Of a stretch of 64,000 bases of DNA, positions 30,204 to 40,707 are shown one piece after another. Within the stretch, counting starts at the first letter, position 1; each line of letters opens with the position of its first letter. A program made the translations under genes and the position numbers. Source of the stretch: Caecitellus pseudoparvulus (taxonomy: Eukaryota; Bigyra: Bicosoecida); the NCBI GenBank assembly GCA_965644315.1, contig CBFFRQ010000065.1, forward strand, positions 359,439-423,438, given 5' to 3'. Below the pieces are notes generated by a model that worked only from the letters and a program-made list of their open reading frames with translations, was not told where the DNA came from and did no database searches.

Positions 30204-31630
30204 ATGGCAGCCGCTGACGTGGACACAAGTGGCGCAGACGCGCCTGAGCAAGGTCAACGCAAGGCACAGCAGATGAGCGTGACCAGCTTTGCGTCCATGC
30301 TGTGGTGTGAGCGGCAGTGGCACCTGCAGCGTGTGACTCGGAGGCGAGGTATGGGTGGCGTTCACGAGGCCACTTGAGCTCAGCAGGGAAACACTTGCTC
30401 AAGCGCTCCGCATGCACAGTTCAGACTGTGGCCATGGCAGCCGGCACAGAGGTGCACGAGAAGTTGGAGGCAGAGATCCACGAAGTGGTGACTGTGCCTA
30501 CGGAGTCCAGGGAGGACGACTTCGCGGTGCAGGTGCTGAACCTCGTGCAGGGGGTGCGGGAGCTGCTGGCCTCTGGCGTTTCGCGAGAAACGCCAGTGTG
30601 GGCGCGGCTGGCCCTGCCTCCTGAAGCAGGGCAGGAAGAGGCGGGTGATGTGATGGCATCTGACTCTCAGTCGCCCGTTCTTGTCGGAATCATTGATGAG
30701 ATGGTCCTGGTGCCCAGCACCACGGAGGCAGGGGCTTCAAAGGCCGGCCAGCCTCGGCACATCCGAATCGTCGACTCGAAAACACGGGCCAGCGGGACGA
30801 TGCCCTCTGAGTCTGCCTCCAAGCCGGGCATGCTGCAGGTGAACTTGTACGCCCTGGCATTGGAGCGCCTCGTGCATTGCTGTAGGGGGCACGTGGGAGG
30901 CTCACGCCAAGGCGGCAAGCGGCGAAAGCGCTCAGGGGGCGCAGGGGGCCTTTGGGAGCCCATGCCTGCGCAGGAGGACCTTGCTTGGCTGCTGGACTTT
31001 TTCGAGTGCAAAGGAGCGTGCCTTCGGGGACCACTCAGCGCAGGAGTGCTCGCAGCAGCGGAACGGCAAGGCCTCATCGTGGAGTTGCTGCAACGCAGCG
31101 GCCCACTGCCTGAAGGCTGGACAGCTGATTCAGGCGGGGTGTACGCCTCCCTGGCTGGGGCAGTAGACGTCATGGCCCATGCTGTGGCTGCTTTGCCACC
31201 GTTGGCTGCGACAGGCGAGCTGGTGTACCGGTCGCAGAAGGACAAGGGTGCGGTCATCGGACGCAAGGCGTTTCCACTTCGCCGTGGGTGGGCCACTGCA
31301 TTGGTTCGACGGTCGTTGCAGTACAGGGCAGGGGCGCGAGAGGCTGCGCCAGTCCCAGAGCAGGAATGGTACAAGTGCCGGTATTGTGCTTTTGTGCGCG
31401 AGTGTGGACCTGCGTCGCCCATGGTGGCTCAGTTTGGCATGCCGCCGGATGACTGGCAGCCTGAAGGGCATGAAGGGGCACGGGTCACGACCCACGGCGC
31501 CAAGTGCACGGAAGACTCAGACGAAGCCTGGATCGAAGCTGCGGCGCAGGCTGTGGCTGCGCTGGAGCAAGGCAGGGAAACGCAGACCCCACCTGTTCTC
31601 AAGGCTGACCCGCCACGTCTGGCAGACTGA
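30204..31630 (+). CDS. EXO5: exonuclease V (EXO5/DEM1), Fe-S PD-(D/E)XK nuclease
   Basis: Two exons (30204-30348, 30441-31630) give 444 residues. SVTSFASMLWCERQWHLQR holds the first cluster cysteine (Cys35), and the last three sit in CRYCAFVREC (361, 364, 370). A TEVHEKLEAEIHE helix follows the splice. The nuclease core reads VGIIDEMVLV, then IRIVDSKTRASGTMPSE, the D..E/DxK active site of the family, and a GMLQVNLYALALE helix. EXO5 is a single-strand exonuclease for mitochondrial or nuclear DNA maintenance; no clear presequence is visible. The stop overlaps the 3' end of the convergent coiled-coil gene by 32 bp. Confidence 0.87.
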
Positions 31631-34554
31631 CGCCAGAGTCATTCAGCCCGCCCCAGGGAGTCAGCGTTGCGGTCTCCTCAGGCGCAGTGCTGTTGGCCTG
31701 TGCAGCCCCTGCCGCTGCAGACTGCCGCCGTGTCCTGCTGCGCCCAGCTGCCCCCTTGCCAGTCTTGCGTGCTCGACGCTGCAAGCTTTGCAGGTGAGCC
31801 AGCCAGGGGGGGTTTCGAGCGGCACTCCCACTCGGCACAGCGCGGGCCGAGGACTTGCTGCGCTGGGGCGCCTGCCGCTTGCGTGTGCGCTTCTTGGCTT
31901 TCTTGGGAGGGCTTGCCGCGTCTTCGCAGGCAGGCGCCGGTGTCGCCTCCGAACTTGCGCCGCCCCTGACTGTGGCAGTGTCTGCCGGTAAGGCAGCTGC
32001 CGCAAGGTGCAATTTGGCCTGCAGACCAGCCAGACCCTGTCCGATGCTGGCCAGAGTGTGTGCGTCTGCGGCTGTGGTTCGCTCGGGCGGCTGCTGCGTG
32101 GCCGGCGGAGGCGGCGACGCTGCCAGGGTAGTGGGCGGCGCGGCAGGGGATGTGGAGGGCAGCTCCCACACACACGGTGGCCCCCCCTCCTCGTCACTCG
32201 TGTCGACATCCACGTCAGGGGGGGCCGCCTTGTACGGCGTGCTGAAGGGGGCTTGCGTCGCAGACTCTAGCGCCTTGCCGAACGGGTCACGGCCCGAGTC
32301 AGCGGGCAGGGGCAGGGGCGTGGGGAGGGTGGCGGCGTAGACGTGGGTGCGGGTGCCGTGGGGTGGGGGCGCGATTTCAGATCGCATCCTTCCGAAGATG
32401 CGCCCCACGGCCTGCGAAGCTGTCTCACCCTCCCCGTCAAATGCATGGCTGGGCCCGTGCCCCACCGCCCCACCCGCCTGGGGCGGGGAGGGCAGTGTGA
32501 AGGGTTGCCGCAGCACCGCCGCTCGAGCATTGTCGCTGGTGGCGCGGTGGACTTGCGTCGGCATGTGCGACGTGCGCGCGTGCGACGCCGCCACCGCCCC
32601 CCCCCCTGTTGCAGCTGCACCAGCCTGGCTTGTGCTGGGCAGCGTTGCAGATGCAGTGGCGCTATTGTAGGCTGGAGGCGGGCCGTCTTGGCGTGTCACC
32701 TGCGCCGGCACTGGCGCTTGTGCGAGTGTGGTCGGTGGCAGCGGGGCTTGGACTGGCGCCGGCGCCCGAGTGCCCAGCAGGGCGAGCGAAGCGTCCACTG
32801 CCGCCTGCCCCCGGCGAGAAGCCTCCAACTGCCTGCGCAAATCCGCGGCTATGTCTGCGTGGGCTTGGGCCGTTCGCCGGGCCTCGTCCAGCGAGCGCTG
32901 TGCTGCGTTTCGTTGGGACACGGATGTGGCTGCCTCGGCCTGAGCAGAGGCCAGTTGCTGGGTGAGGCTTGCTTCGCTGGCCTGTGTGCGCGCCAGGCTG
33001 CCCTGGAGGCGGCCGTTTTCATCACGCAATTGCTCGACACTTGCTCGGAGCTCAGACACCTCGCCTGCCGCACTTGCCGCTTCTTGCCGCACCTTCTCGT
33101 CAGACTGCCGTGCTTCCGCCAGGGACGCCTCTAGGCCGGACACTGTGCGAGTCAGCACCTCGTTGCGCTGCTGTGACTCCGCCAGCTGATTCTGCAGGGT
33201 AGCGGTCATGGCCTCCAGACGCTGCACCTGCTGCGTTGCACGCGCCAAGTCACTGCGTGCGACGTCCAGCTGAACCTCGGCAGTGTCCGCACGCTCCTGG
33301 GCTGCGCGTGCACCGGCCTCAGCTGCTGCTTGTTTGGCAGCTGCCTGCTGCGCTGCAGAAAGTGCCTGCGTCAGCGCTTCCTGCGCCTGCTCAGTGCAGG
33401 TGTCAGGTGCTGGCGCTGGCGGCGCGGCAACCACGGGGGCTGCGCTGGTGGGCGCACTTGACTCGCTGTGTGTTGACGTGGCGCTGGGCACCGGTGGCGT
33501 GGGCTGCGCGGCAGCCTCTGTGGTGCGTTGCTCCCCCTGCAACGCCACAGCCAGCTGCTTCAGCAGGGATGACAGCTCGCCACGTGAAGACGGCGAGGGC
33601 AGTGCGCCTTGCGAAACAGGCGGCGGTGTGGCTGTTTTGTCCTCCTGACTAGCGCTGGCGCTGTCCGCCACTGGCGGCGGCTTGGGGCTGGCACCGGCAA
33701 CCGACTGAGCTGCGCCACGCTCAGCGGTCAAGGCAGCGGACACGGCGGCCGTCACTGCCGTGGAAATGGCCTGTGAGAAATCCACAGAGGTGGAAGAGCC
33801 TGCGATGGAGCTTGCCATGCTGTCTGAGCGCTTTCGGTCTGCCCCGTCGTCGCGGTGTGACGGGGGCCGGGGCTGAATGGCAGGGCTCACAGGCGCCTGC
33901 AGCACTTGTTGGTGGTTCCAGCGGCTCCCGCCGCCCCGGCCCTGTGGAGGCCTGCTAGATGCAGCACCATTTAGACGCAGCGCTCGTTGCAGTCTCTGCT
34001 CGATGCCGCTGCTGTTCACGACGTGGTGCGCCTGCGCAGGGTTGGGAATGGTGACGGGTGCTGGACCAATTTCCGCACTGCTGTACGAGCCGTCGCTCAC
34101 GTGTCCAGAACCACTGACAGCACCAGCTAGTGAGCTCTCGAAGCTAGACACTGATGAAGATCGGACCTGCAGGGGGGGCGTCAACGGGTGCGTGCACTGT
34201 AAGGGTGCACTGCGTGGCAGACATGCCCGCTCGTAACGGACGCACAGGCAGAAAGTCAACGGCAGCGCTCGCGCCCTGTGTAGAGGGAGCGGGAAAGACT
34301 AAGGCAAGATGTACGAGGTACCGCCAGTGCACCGCCTCTTCCCGCACCTGGACACTGGGTGCGTGTACTGCATGCACGTCCGAGACGCTGCTGAGGCCCA
34401 AGCCGCTGTGTGCCCCTCTGGCTTGGCGTGGCTCCGGGAACGACAGCGTCTGCTGAACGGAAGGTCGCCCCTGGCCAGCACTGGAGAGAGATGACTGGAA
34501 GGCCTTGAGTTCGGCCAGAGCTGCCCGCCTGCGCTGCGTTTCGGGCGAGTCCAT
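31599..34554 (-). CDS. coiled-coil protein with disordered flanks
   Basis: Two exons (34554-34348, 34166-31599) give 924 residues. Exon 1 starts MDSPETQRRRAALAELKAF. Ser/Pro/Ala-rich disorder fills residues ~70-320. A long heptad region (~325-530, many Ala/Gln/Glu/Arg, e.g. QLRDENGRLQGSL) should form an extended coiled coil. Pro/Ala/Thr-rich disorder follows, then a basic patch PKKAKKRTRKRQ that could be a nuclear localisation signal. No family is recognised; a scaffold or cytoskeletal role is possible but unproven. Its 3' end overlaps that of EXO5, so the two mRNAs would be complementary there. Confidence 0.6.
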
Positions 34555-34799
34555 AGCAGGGTGTGGTGATGCTGTGGCGGTCAGGGAGCCTGGCCGTCAA
34601 CCCTTGCTTGGAGCAGTGCTGCCTGCGCCAAAGTGGCGAGCTGGACAAATGCACGTGCATAGTTAGTAGGAAAGAGCTGGTGCACTCATTTTGTGTGCTG
34701 CCTCCAAGTGCGTGGAGCAAGCCTGTGCGCTGTTGTGCGAGGGTGACGGGTGCAGCAGCTTGAGTCAGTGCAGAGCGGCTTTCACACAGCCCCAGCCCC

Positions 34800-37025
34800 A
34801 TGAGCGACTTGTACCGGCAATGGATACGGGCCATTGATGCCGAGGACTCTGGCGAGCTGAGGCGGCTGCGGGAGGGCGCAGACGCAGTGCCAAGCAGTTC
34901 AGCTGCGGTTTTTGTGTGTCGAGCCAGCACAAGCACTTCACCTTTGGCGCTGCACATCTTGCTGGGCACCCCTGGATTCGGCTACGAAGGGCCCTGCTTC
35001 AGTGTGGAGGTCCTCTCCACTGCTTGGGCTGATGCGCCTTTCTTGCGGCCCTTCGCTGTGCGGCTGTTGTTGCAGGCTGGCGTGCACCCAGACACGCCGC
35101 TGCGGCACCGGCGCTGCGCCCGCCTGCTCGCCTCAAGAAACGAGGAGGAGGTTGAGATCCTGCTGCATGCAGGAGCTCAAGTGTTGGAGCACCCACCTGG
35201 GCCGTCGTTTACACTGGCCAAGCTCGCCTCATGGGCGCCACCGGGCCTGCTGCGCCTGGCGTTGAAGCGAATCAACGCTGAGCTGTCAGGGAGCGCCGGC
35301 GCGTGTGAGGGCACAGGGGGCTTTTCCTGCTCTGGGCTCGTGTTCCGCATTCTGTGTGGGCGCGGTGCCGCCCTGGTGGCCGAGGTGCTGCCTGAGCTGC
35401 AGGCACTGGCGAGCGTGGAAGGCGTTGACTTAGCGGAGCAAGGCCAGTCCCGGGATTCAGATGGCCACGCCTGGGCAGGCCTCCACATGAAGCTTCACGA
35501 AGCTTGTGAAGATAGCTTCCAAGCTGTGAGAGTCGATGACGTTGATACACTGCTGCGGTACCTTCGTGCAGGCCTCATTTCGCCCGCCAGCACAAGAGCT
35601 GACAAGTCAGCAGTCCCATTTTCCGCAAGCAGTCTGCTGGGCTTCGCTGCGCGCTGCTGCGCATTGCGCTGCTTGCAGACTCTGCTCGAGTGGGGTGCCC
35701 GCCCAGACCAGCGTGCTGGGCGAAGTGGCGCCACCGCCCTGCACGAAGCGTGCCTTGCAGGTCATGCCTCAGCTGTGGCCGCTCTGCTGGCAGCTGGCGC
35801 CGACCCAAACGCCAGGCTGCTGGCACGACAGGGCAGCCACGACACCCCCCTCACGATGGCTGTGCACCAAGCAAGTCGCCACTGCACACCATCCACACAC
35901 GGGCCTTTATGCCGCCACCGCGGGGCGGACTGGCTGCAGTGCGTGGAAGCTCTGCTCGCAGGCGGCGCAGATCCAAATCGGAGCGGCAGGAAAGGTGCTG
36001 CCCCCTTGCACATTGCCGCAATAGGCGGCTCTGCCAGCTTGGTGACGACCTTGCTGGATGCCGGTGCATCCGTCCTGCAGCCCCGTGCAGACGGGCGCTG
36101 TGCGTTGCTCGTCGCAGCGGCTCACAGCAATGCTGCAGTGGTCAGCGCTTTCGTGAACCACACGCAACACCCCCCCGCCATCCTGCAAGCAGCCAGTGTC
36201 ACAGCGGCCAAGCGTGGAAAGGCAGCCATTCTGGAGGTGCTGTTGGACGCCGGGGCGCCTGGAACGTCTCTAGACGGAGCCTGGAGCGCAGTGCATGCGG
36301 CTGCGCGCAGTGGGCACTGCGCCGCACTCCGGCTGCTGGTGCAGTGCGGGGCGGCTTTGAACGCACCCAGCACGCGTCCGTTTTCCACACCCCTTGAACT
36401 AGCTGTTGCCAAGGTGCGCCTGCGCACTGTGCACACACTGCTGTCGCTGGGCGCACAGCCGTCGCCGTCACTGCGCGCAGAGGTGGTCTTGCCACCAAGA
36501 AACGGTGCAGGCCTGCAGCTGCTCGGCGGGGATATGCCGAAGTGGGAGGAGGCAAGGATGTCTCCCCATTCCATGTTTTCCAAAGCTGTGTACCGTGGCT
36601 GTGCCTGCGCGCTGCTGGTGTGGAGGGGCTTTTGGAGGTGGAGTGGCCACATCGCCCGGCGTTCTGGCGGCTTTGAGAACGCCGAATTGACCCAGGAATC
36701 CACGCTGCCGGCGTGGCGCAGCCAGGACGTTTTGGACGGCATTCTTCCGAGTGCAGCTGACCTCGTGCAGTGTGCCGCGCTCCTCGCGCGAGCTGGTGCT
36801 CTCCAGCGCCAGCGCAGAGAGTCAACTCCGTGCACGACCGTGCGCGTTGCGGTGCGCGCACAGGCCCTGCAGTTGGTGCGGGTGCTGCGGGAGCACCACG
36901 GAGAAGGGACGGAGTACCTGCACACAGTGTGGAGCAGCGCTGAAGGGCGCCCACTGCGACGGGCCATGGCCGATGCCGCGTGGCAGCTGCGGCGAAAGCT
37001 GCTGTTGTGCCGTGCAAACAGATGA
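34800..37025 (+). CDS. ankyrin-repeat protein
   Basis: A single exon of 741 residues starting MSDLYRQWIRAID. Ankyrin repeats are clearest from about residue 260 to 580: TALHEACLAGHASAVAALL, then APLHIAAIGGSASLVTTLL, VHAAARSGHCAALRLLV, and PLELAVAKVRLRTVHTLL. These are ordinary ~33-residue repeats, unlike the 38-residue type near 56-60 kb. The N-terminal third has weaker repeats, and the last ~150 residues have no recognisable domain. It is probably a protein-binding adaptor. Two AATGCA words follow the stop within 90 bp. Confidence 0.75.
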   Translation: MSDLYRQWIRAIDAEDSGELRRLREGADAVPSSSAAVFVCRASTSTSPLALHILLGTPGFGYEGPCFSVEVLSTAWADAPFLRPFAVRLLLQAGVHPDTPLRHRRCARLLASRNEEEVEILLHAGAQVLEHPPGPSFTLAKLASWAPPGLLRLALKRINAELSGSAGACEGTGGFSCSGLVFRILCGRGAALVAEVLPELQALASVEGVDLAEQGQSRDSDGHAWAGLHMKLHEACEDSFQAVRVDDVDTLLRYLRAGLISPASTRADKSAVPFSASSLLGFAARCCALRCLQTLLEWGARPDQRAGRSGATALHEACLAGHASAVAALLAAGADPNARLLARQGSHDTPLTMAVHQASRHCTPSTHGPLCRHRGADWLQCVEALLAGGADPNRSGRKGAAPLHIAAIGGSASLVTTLLDAGASVLQPRADGRCALLVAAAHSNAAVVSAFVNHTQHPPAILQAASVTAAKRGKAAILEVLLDAGAPGTSLDGAWSAVHAAARSGHCAALRLLVQCGAALNAPSTRPFSTPLELAVAKVRLRTVHTLLSLGAQPSPSLRAEVVLPPRNGAGLQLLGGDMPKWEEARMSPHSMFSKAVYRGCACALLVWRGFWRWSGHIARRSGGFENAELTQESTLPAWRSQDVLDGILPSAADLVQCAALLARAGALQRQRRESTPCTTVRVAVRAQALQLVRVLREHHGEGTEYLHTVWSSAEGRPLRRAMADAAWQLRRKLLLCRANR

Positions 37026-37165
37026 GGAGCTCTAAAAACCCCACCTCCAAAACGGTACAGGCGCTGTGCAGTCTCCGGAGGTGCTGCAGTGAAGCACCAA
37101 TGCCTGAAATGCATGGGTGATACCTTGGCTTGGCTTGTATTTCGGTGATAGCTGCAGCGGAGGTG

Positions 37166-38660
37166 ATGGCGTCTGTGCGTGGAGAGAAGCGGCGACGACC
37201 GTGCAAAGCCACACGCCAGCTCAACTGTCTCGCAGCGAACACGCACGAAGGATTTCTTTACGCTGGCCAGCGAGATTGCCGAGCAAGGAGATGCACACCC
37301 TCTCGTGCAGTCTCGGGCTGGGACAGATGGTACGGGAAGCTGGCGGGGGTGCTGGCGAGGCCGTTTTTCAGCACCACGCCGCTGCAACTTCCGCAGAGCC
37401 ACCGCTGCTGTTGCGCGGGGACAACTCCACGGACGCGTACATGATGGTGGCAGGTTCACCTTCGAGTGGCAAGTCGTCCCTGCTCATGAAGTACTTGAAC
37501 CCCAAGAAGGGTGTGTGTGCCGCTGGGCCCTGCCCCGGCGCTCGCAACGGCACCGCACTGGCCTCGCACCAACGCCCGCAGACGAAGTGCCTGAGCCGAC
37601 TGTGGCCATGGAGTACCGTTTCGCACGGCACAGTGGTGGGGCTGGTGGCAAGGACGTGGCCCACATTTGGGAGATCGGTGGCGGCACGACGCTGGTGGAC
37701 CTGCTGTCCGTGCCCATCACGCCACAACGCCTGCCCACCGCCAGCGCCGTGCTGGTGTTGGACCTGTCCCAGCCCCACAGCGTCGTGGACACGGCGGCCA
37801 CGTGGCTAAAGGCGACCCTCGCACGGGCGTCTGCCTGCATGGACAAGCTCAAGGCGCGTGACATGGCGTCGCATGATGCCATCGTGGCTGCCACGAACGC
37901 CCGACTGGCTGGGGCAAGTGCCGGTGCAGCGGCGACAGCTGGGGCTGGTGGTGCAGCACACCCCGACTTGCATGACATGACCCCCCTGCCCTGTCCCTTG
38001 CTGGTGCTGGGCGCCAAGTACGACGTCTTAGCTAGCCACGATGCCGCCAAACGCAAGCCGGTGCTGAACGCACTGCGGTACTTGGCCCACGTGTACGGCG
38101 GAGCGTTCATGGCCGTCAGCTCCAAGGACAAGGCCAGCATGACGAACGTGAAGGGTTGGTTCAACAAGGTCCTCTTTGGCGCCAGCCCGCCGCACTGCAC
38201 CCCCGACCTGGACCCTTCACACGCCGTGTTGGCCCCTGAAGGCGCAGACTCCTTTGCTGACATTGGCAAGCCGCCTGGCAGCACGACGCCGCCCCCCCCC
38301 AGTGCAGTGGACGCCAGCGTCGCTGCATGGAAGGCGGCCGTAGCGGCACTGTGGCCTGCGCCCGATCTGGGCGCTGCGGAGCGTGAAATTGACGTGGAAG
38401 CGGCAGTGGCGGATCACCCGGAGCCGGCGGTGGATGCCGCCCGAGCCACAAAGCAGTGAGTCTTCATGCCTTGCGCCATGTGTGCCAAGGAAGATGCCCT
38501 TGATCCCGCTCACTGCCTTCACAAACCCTGCTCTCACCTGCACAGGGAGGAACTGGAGCGGTACCGACGGGACGCGGAGCGCCGCCTGCGACAGGAAGCC
38601 AAGGCTGCGCAGAAACGCAGCAAAGGCAGCTCTGGGGGCCCTAAACGCAGCAAGAAGTAA
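37166..38660 (+). CDS. DYNC2LI1: cytoplasmic dynein-2 light intermediate chain
   Basis: Five exons (37166-37174, 37236-37329, 37397-37510, 37582-38455, 38546-38660) give 401 residues. Exon 1 codes only for Met-Ala-Ser. All junctions are in phase. The Ras-like domain has P-loop GSPSSGKS (54-61), EPTVAMEYRFAR, HIWEIGGGTTLVDLLSVPIT, LVLDLSQPHS, and LGAKYDV as the guanine-specificity strand. The order and the FADIGKPPG/LDSFGQIG-like block match human DYNC2LI1. A basic coiled tail, EELERYRRDAERRLR, ends the protein. It is part of the retrograde intraflagellar-transport motor, so the organism builds a cilium or flagellum. Confidence 0.92.
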
Positions 38661-38851
38661 GCGCACAGCCCTTCCTCACACCAAAATGTTGAAGACGTGC
38701 CCGCTTTACTGAATGCATGCAGTGCAGCTGGTGCCAGCGCCAGTTGATCCTCCTCCACTTCAAAGCCTGTGCGCCAGGCGTCGTCGTGCTGCACCTGGGG
38801 TGGGCTGGCGGGCTTGACCAGGGAGTTGGGCGAGTGCATCTGTTCCTAAGC

Positions 38852-39303
38852 ATGGCATCTTCTCAGGCTTCTGCCGAAGTGGAGTATTATGAGAAGCCTG
38901 GGCAGCGGTACCCGACGCCTTCCCCCGTGCGTGCTGCCGTTTTGCACCGAAACGCTCGCTACCTCGCCACCCTGCCCTGCACCACACACAGGGCGCCGGC
39001 GACCGTGTGTTCTATGAGAGCTTGTTCAAGGAGAAGGGAGAAGCCAGTGACCTGGCCGTCGTCTGGTGCATTGAGCATGGCGTGTTTCCTCTGGCAGTGG
39101 CAAAGGACATGACCAAGAAGTACTTGAAAGCGAAGGAGCGCCTGCGCTCCCGCACCATGACCAAGCCTGTCACAACAACGGCACCCTCCAAGAGCAGGCA
39201 GCGGGCTAGTGGCCCCACAGTCGTTGCGGAAGTCGCCGTGTCGGACGCGACAGTCGGCATGTCCACTGCCGCTGGCGACGGCATCGGCACCGCGGCGTTG
39301 TGA
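38852..39303 (+). CDS. small conserved-looking protein of unknown function
   Basis: Two exons (38852-38926, 38992-39303) give 128 residues. EKPGQRYPTPSP and GDRVFYESLFKEK join across the intron; WCIEHGVFPLAVAKDM follows and helical KKYLKAKERLR precedes a Ser/Thr/Ala-rich tail. The PTP-SP..GDRVFYESL and WC-EHG-blocks look like a conserved eukaryotic motif I have seen but cannot name. The function is unknown. Confidence 0.62.
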
Positions 39304-39606
39304 GGCCCTGTCGGACTGGCTTTGGCAGCGCATGGAAGCGTCAGTATTGGTGCCACCCCGTCAGAATGCATGCATTGCAGCGGACGGGACAGACGCGCAC
39401 TGAGACCTGTGGGGGAGACGGCGCCCTGGCCACACCGCTGGGTGGGCGGGTGGGGCCGCGTCACACCGTGGCGGTGGAGGAGGATTTACTTGCCGTCTGA
39501 TAGGTTCTGCGCAAAGTGGGGTCGGGGAGGGGCAGGTGGGCTGGTGTGGACAAGCCCCAGCTCGGCACAGCGTGTGGGAGGGTTTGTGGCCAGTGAGTCA
39601 GAAGAC
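39304..39606. terminator. convergent 3' region with AATGCATGCATT palindrome
   Basis: A 303-bp region between convergent stops with no supported gene. It holds the palindrome AATGCATGCATT (about 39365-39376), which reads AATGCA on both strands and could end both transcripts (inference). Confidence 0.4.
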
Positions 39607-40532
39607 TCACTCATCACTCGCCTTGAGCGTGAGGACAACAGACAGGAACTGCTCGTAGTTAATGGTGGCGACGCCAGTGCCCTTGGTGCTGTGGACGGAG
39701 CGTTGAAGGCCGGTGTCTTGCCCGCGTGTGCTGGGCAGCGGTGGGCCGGCAGCACGCACTCGTAGCGCCGGAACATGTTGGTCATGCTGCTCAGCTCGGC
39801 GTTCATCTGCACGAACTCGTCGAAGCCCAGGGCGCCTGTCCTGTCGCTGTCGTAGCTGTAGAACATGAGCTGCATGATGGGCTCGCTGAGGCGGTACCCG
39901 AAGGAGGACAGGGCGGTGTAGGCTTCTTTGAAGTTGATGTTGCCGCTCTTGTCCTGGTCGAAGCCTGGGAGGGGTCGGTGGATGCTTGGTTCAGCTGGAG
40001 GACCACGCAGTGGGCGCCCCTGTGCGCCTGCTCTCACCGTCAAAGCTTGCCTTCCACTTGGTCAGGTAGTCCCACAGCCAGCAAAACCTGCGCAGGGCAT
40101 CAATCGGACGCGTGCGGCGCTGGCAGGGCATTGAAGCCCATGGGAGTCTGGGAAGCTTACTCCTGGTACCCAATGGTGCCAGACCGGTCCGCATCGAAGA
40201 TCCTGATGAGCATGCGGGCGGTCTTGTCCCTGGCGCACGAAGGCGTGGCGGGGTGAAGCAAGGTGGAAGCTGCCTGGCCCGCAGGGCGGGGGTACGAGGC
40301 CGCGCAGCGTTGACACGCACGAGAAGGCCCTCCAACCACCACTACTGAGAGCGCTTTGCAGCTCTGTCGCATCAATGGCGCCGCTGCGGTCTGTGTCGAC
40401 AGCCTGCGTAAGTTCCGCGAAACGCCGGGCTGGTTCCGCTCCAACGGAAACTGGCAGCGCCCAGCACAGCGCCGGACGCACCGCAAAGAGGCTGCCAAGA
40501 TTACCAGTACCACCAGTTGCACCTGCTGCCAT
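39607..40532 (-). CDS. penta-EF-hand calcium-binding protein (ALG-2/peflin-like)
   Basis: Six exons (40532-40482, 40403-40321, 40229-40161, 40087-40038, 39964-39760, 39730-39607) encode 193 residues, the size of ALG-2. Canonical loops are DTDRSGAIDATE (20-31), DADRSGTIGYQE (57-68), DQDKSGNINFKE (87-98) and DSDRTGALGFDE (123-134). The ALG-2 markers ALSSGGW, LWDYLTKW, FGYRLSE and FRRYD are present. The fifth, dimerising hand is degenerate and lengthened, and INYEQFLSVVLTLK closes it. Such proteins link Ca2+ to ESCRT and COPII membrane traffic. The N-terminus is short and Gly-rich, nearer ALG-2 than peflin. Confidence 0.87.
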
Positions 40533-40707
40533 GTTTCTTCTGTGGGCTTTGCTGCTGCCGGGGCAGGAGCGTTCGAGGGATGCTGGGCCTGGCCCTGACG
40601 AGAGCGGTCTGAACTTTGGTTGTGTTGTACTCGGCGTGTGAGGCATGTGTGCAGCGTGATACTCGAGGTTGACAGTAGATATTTAATTTGATACACCTTG
40701 GCTATCT

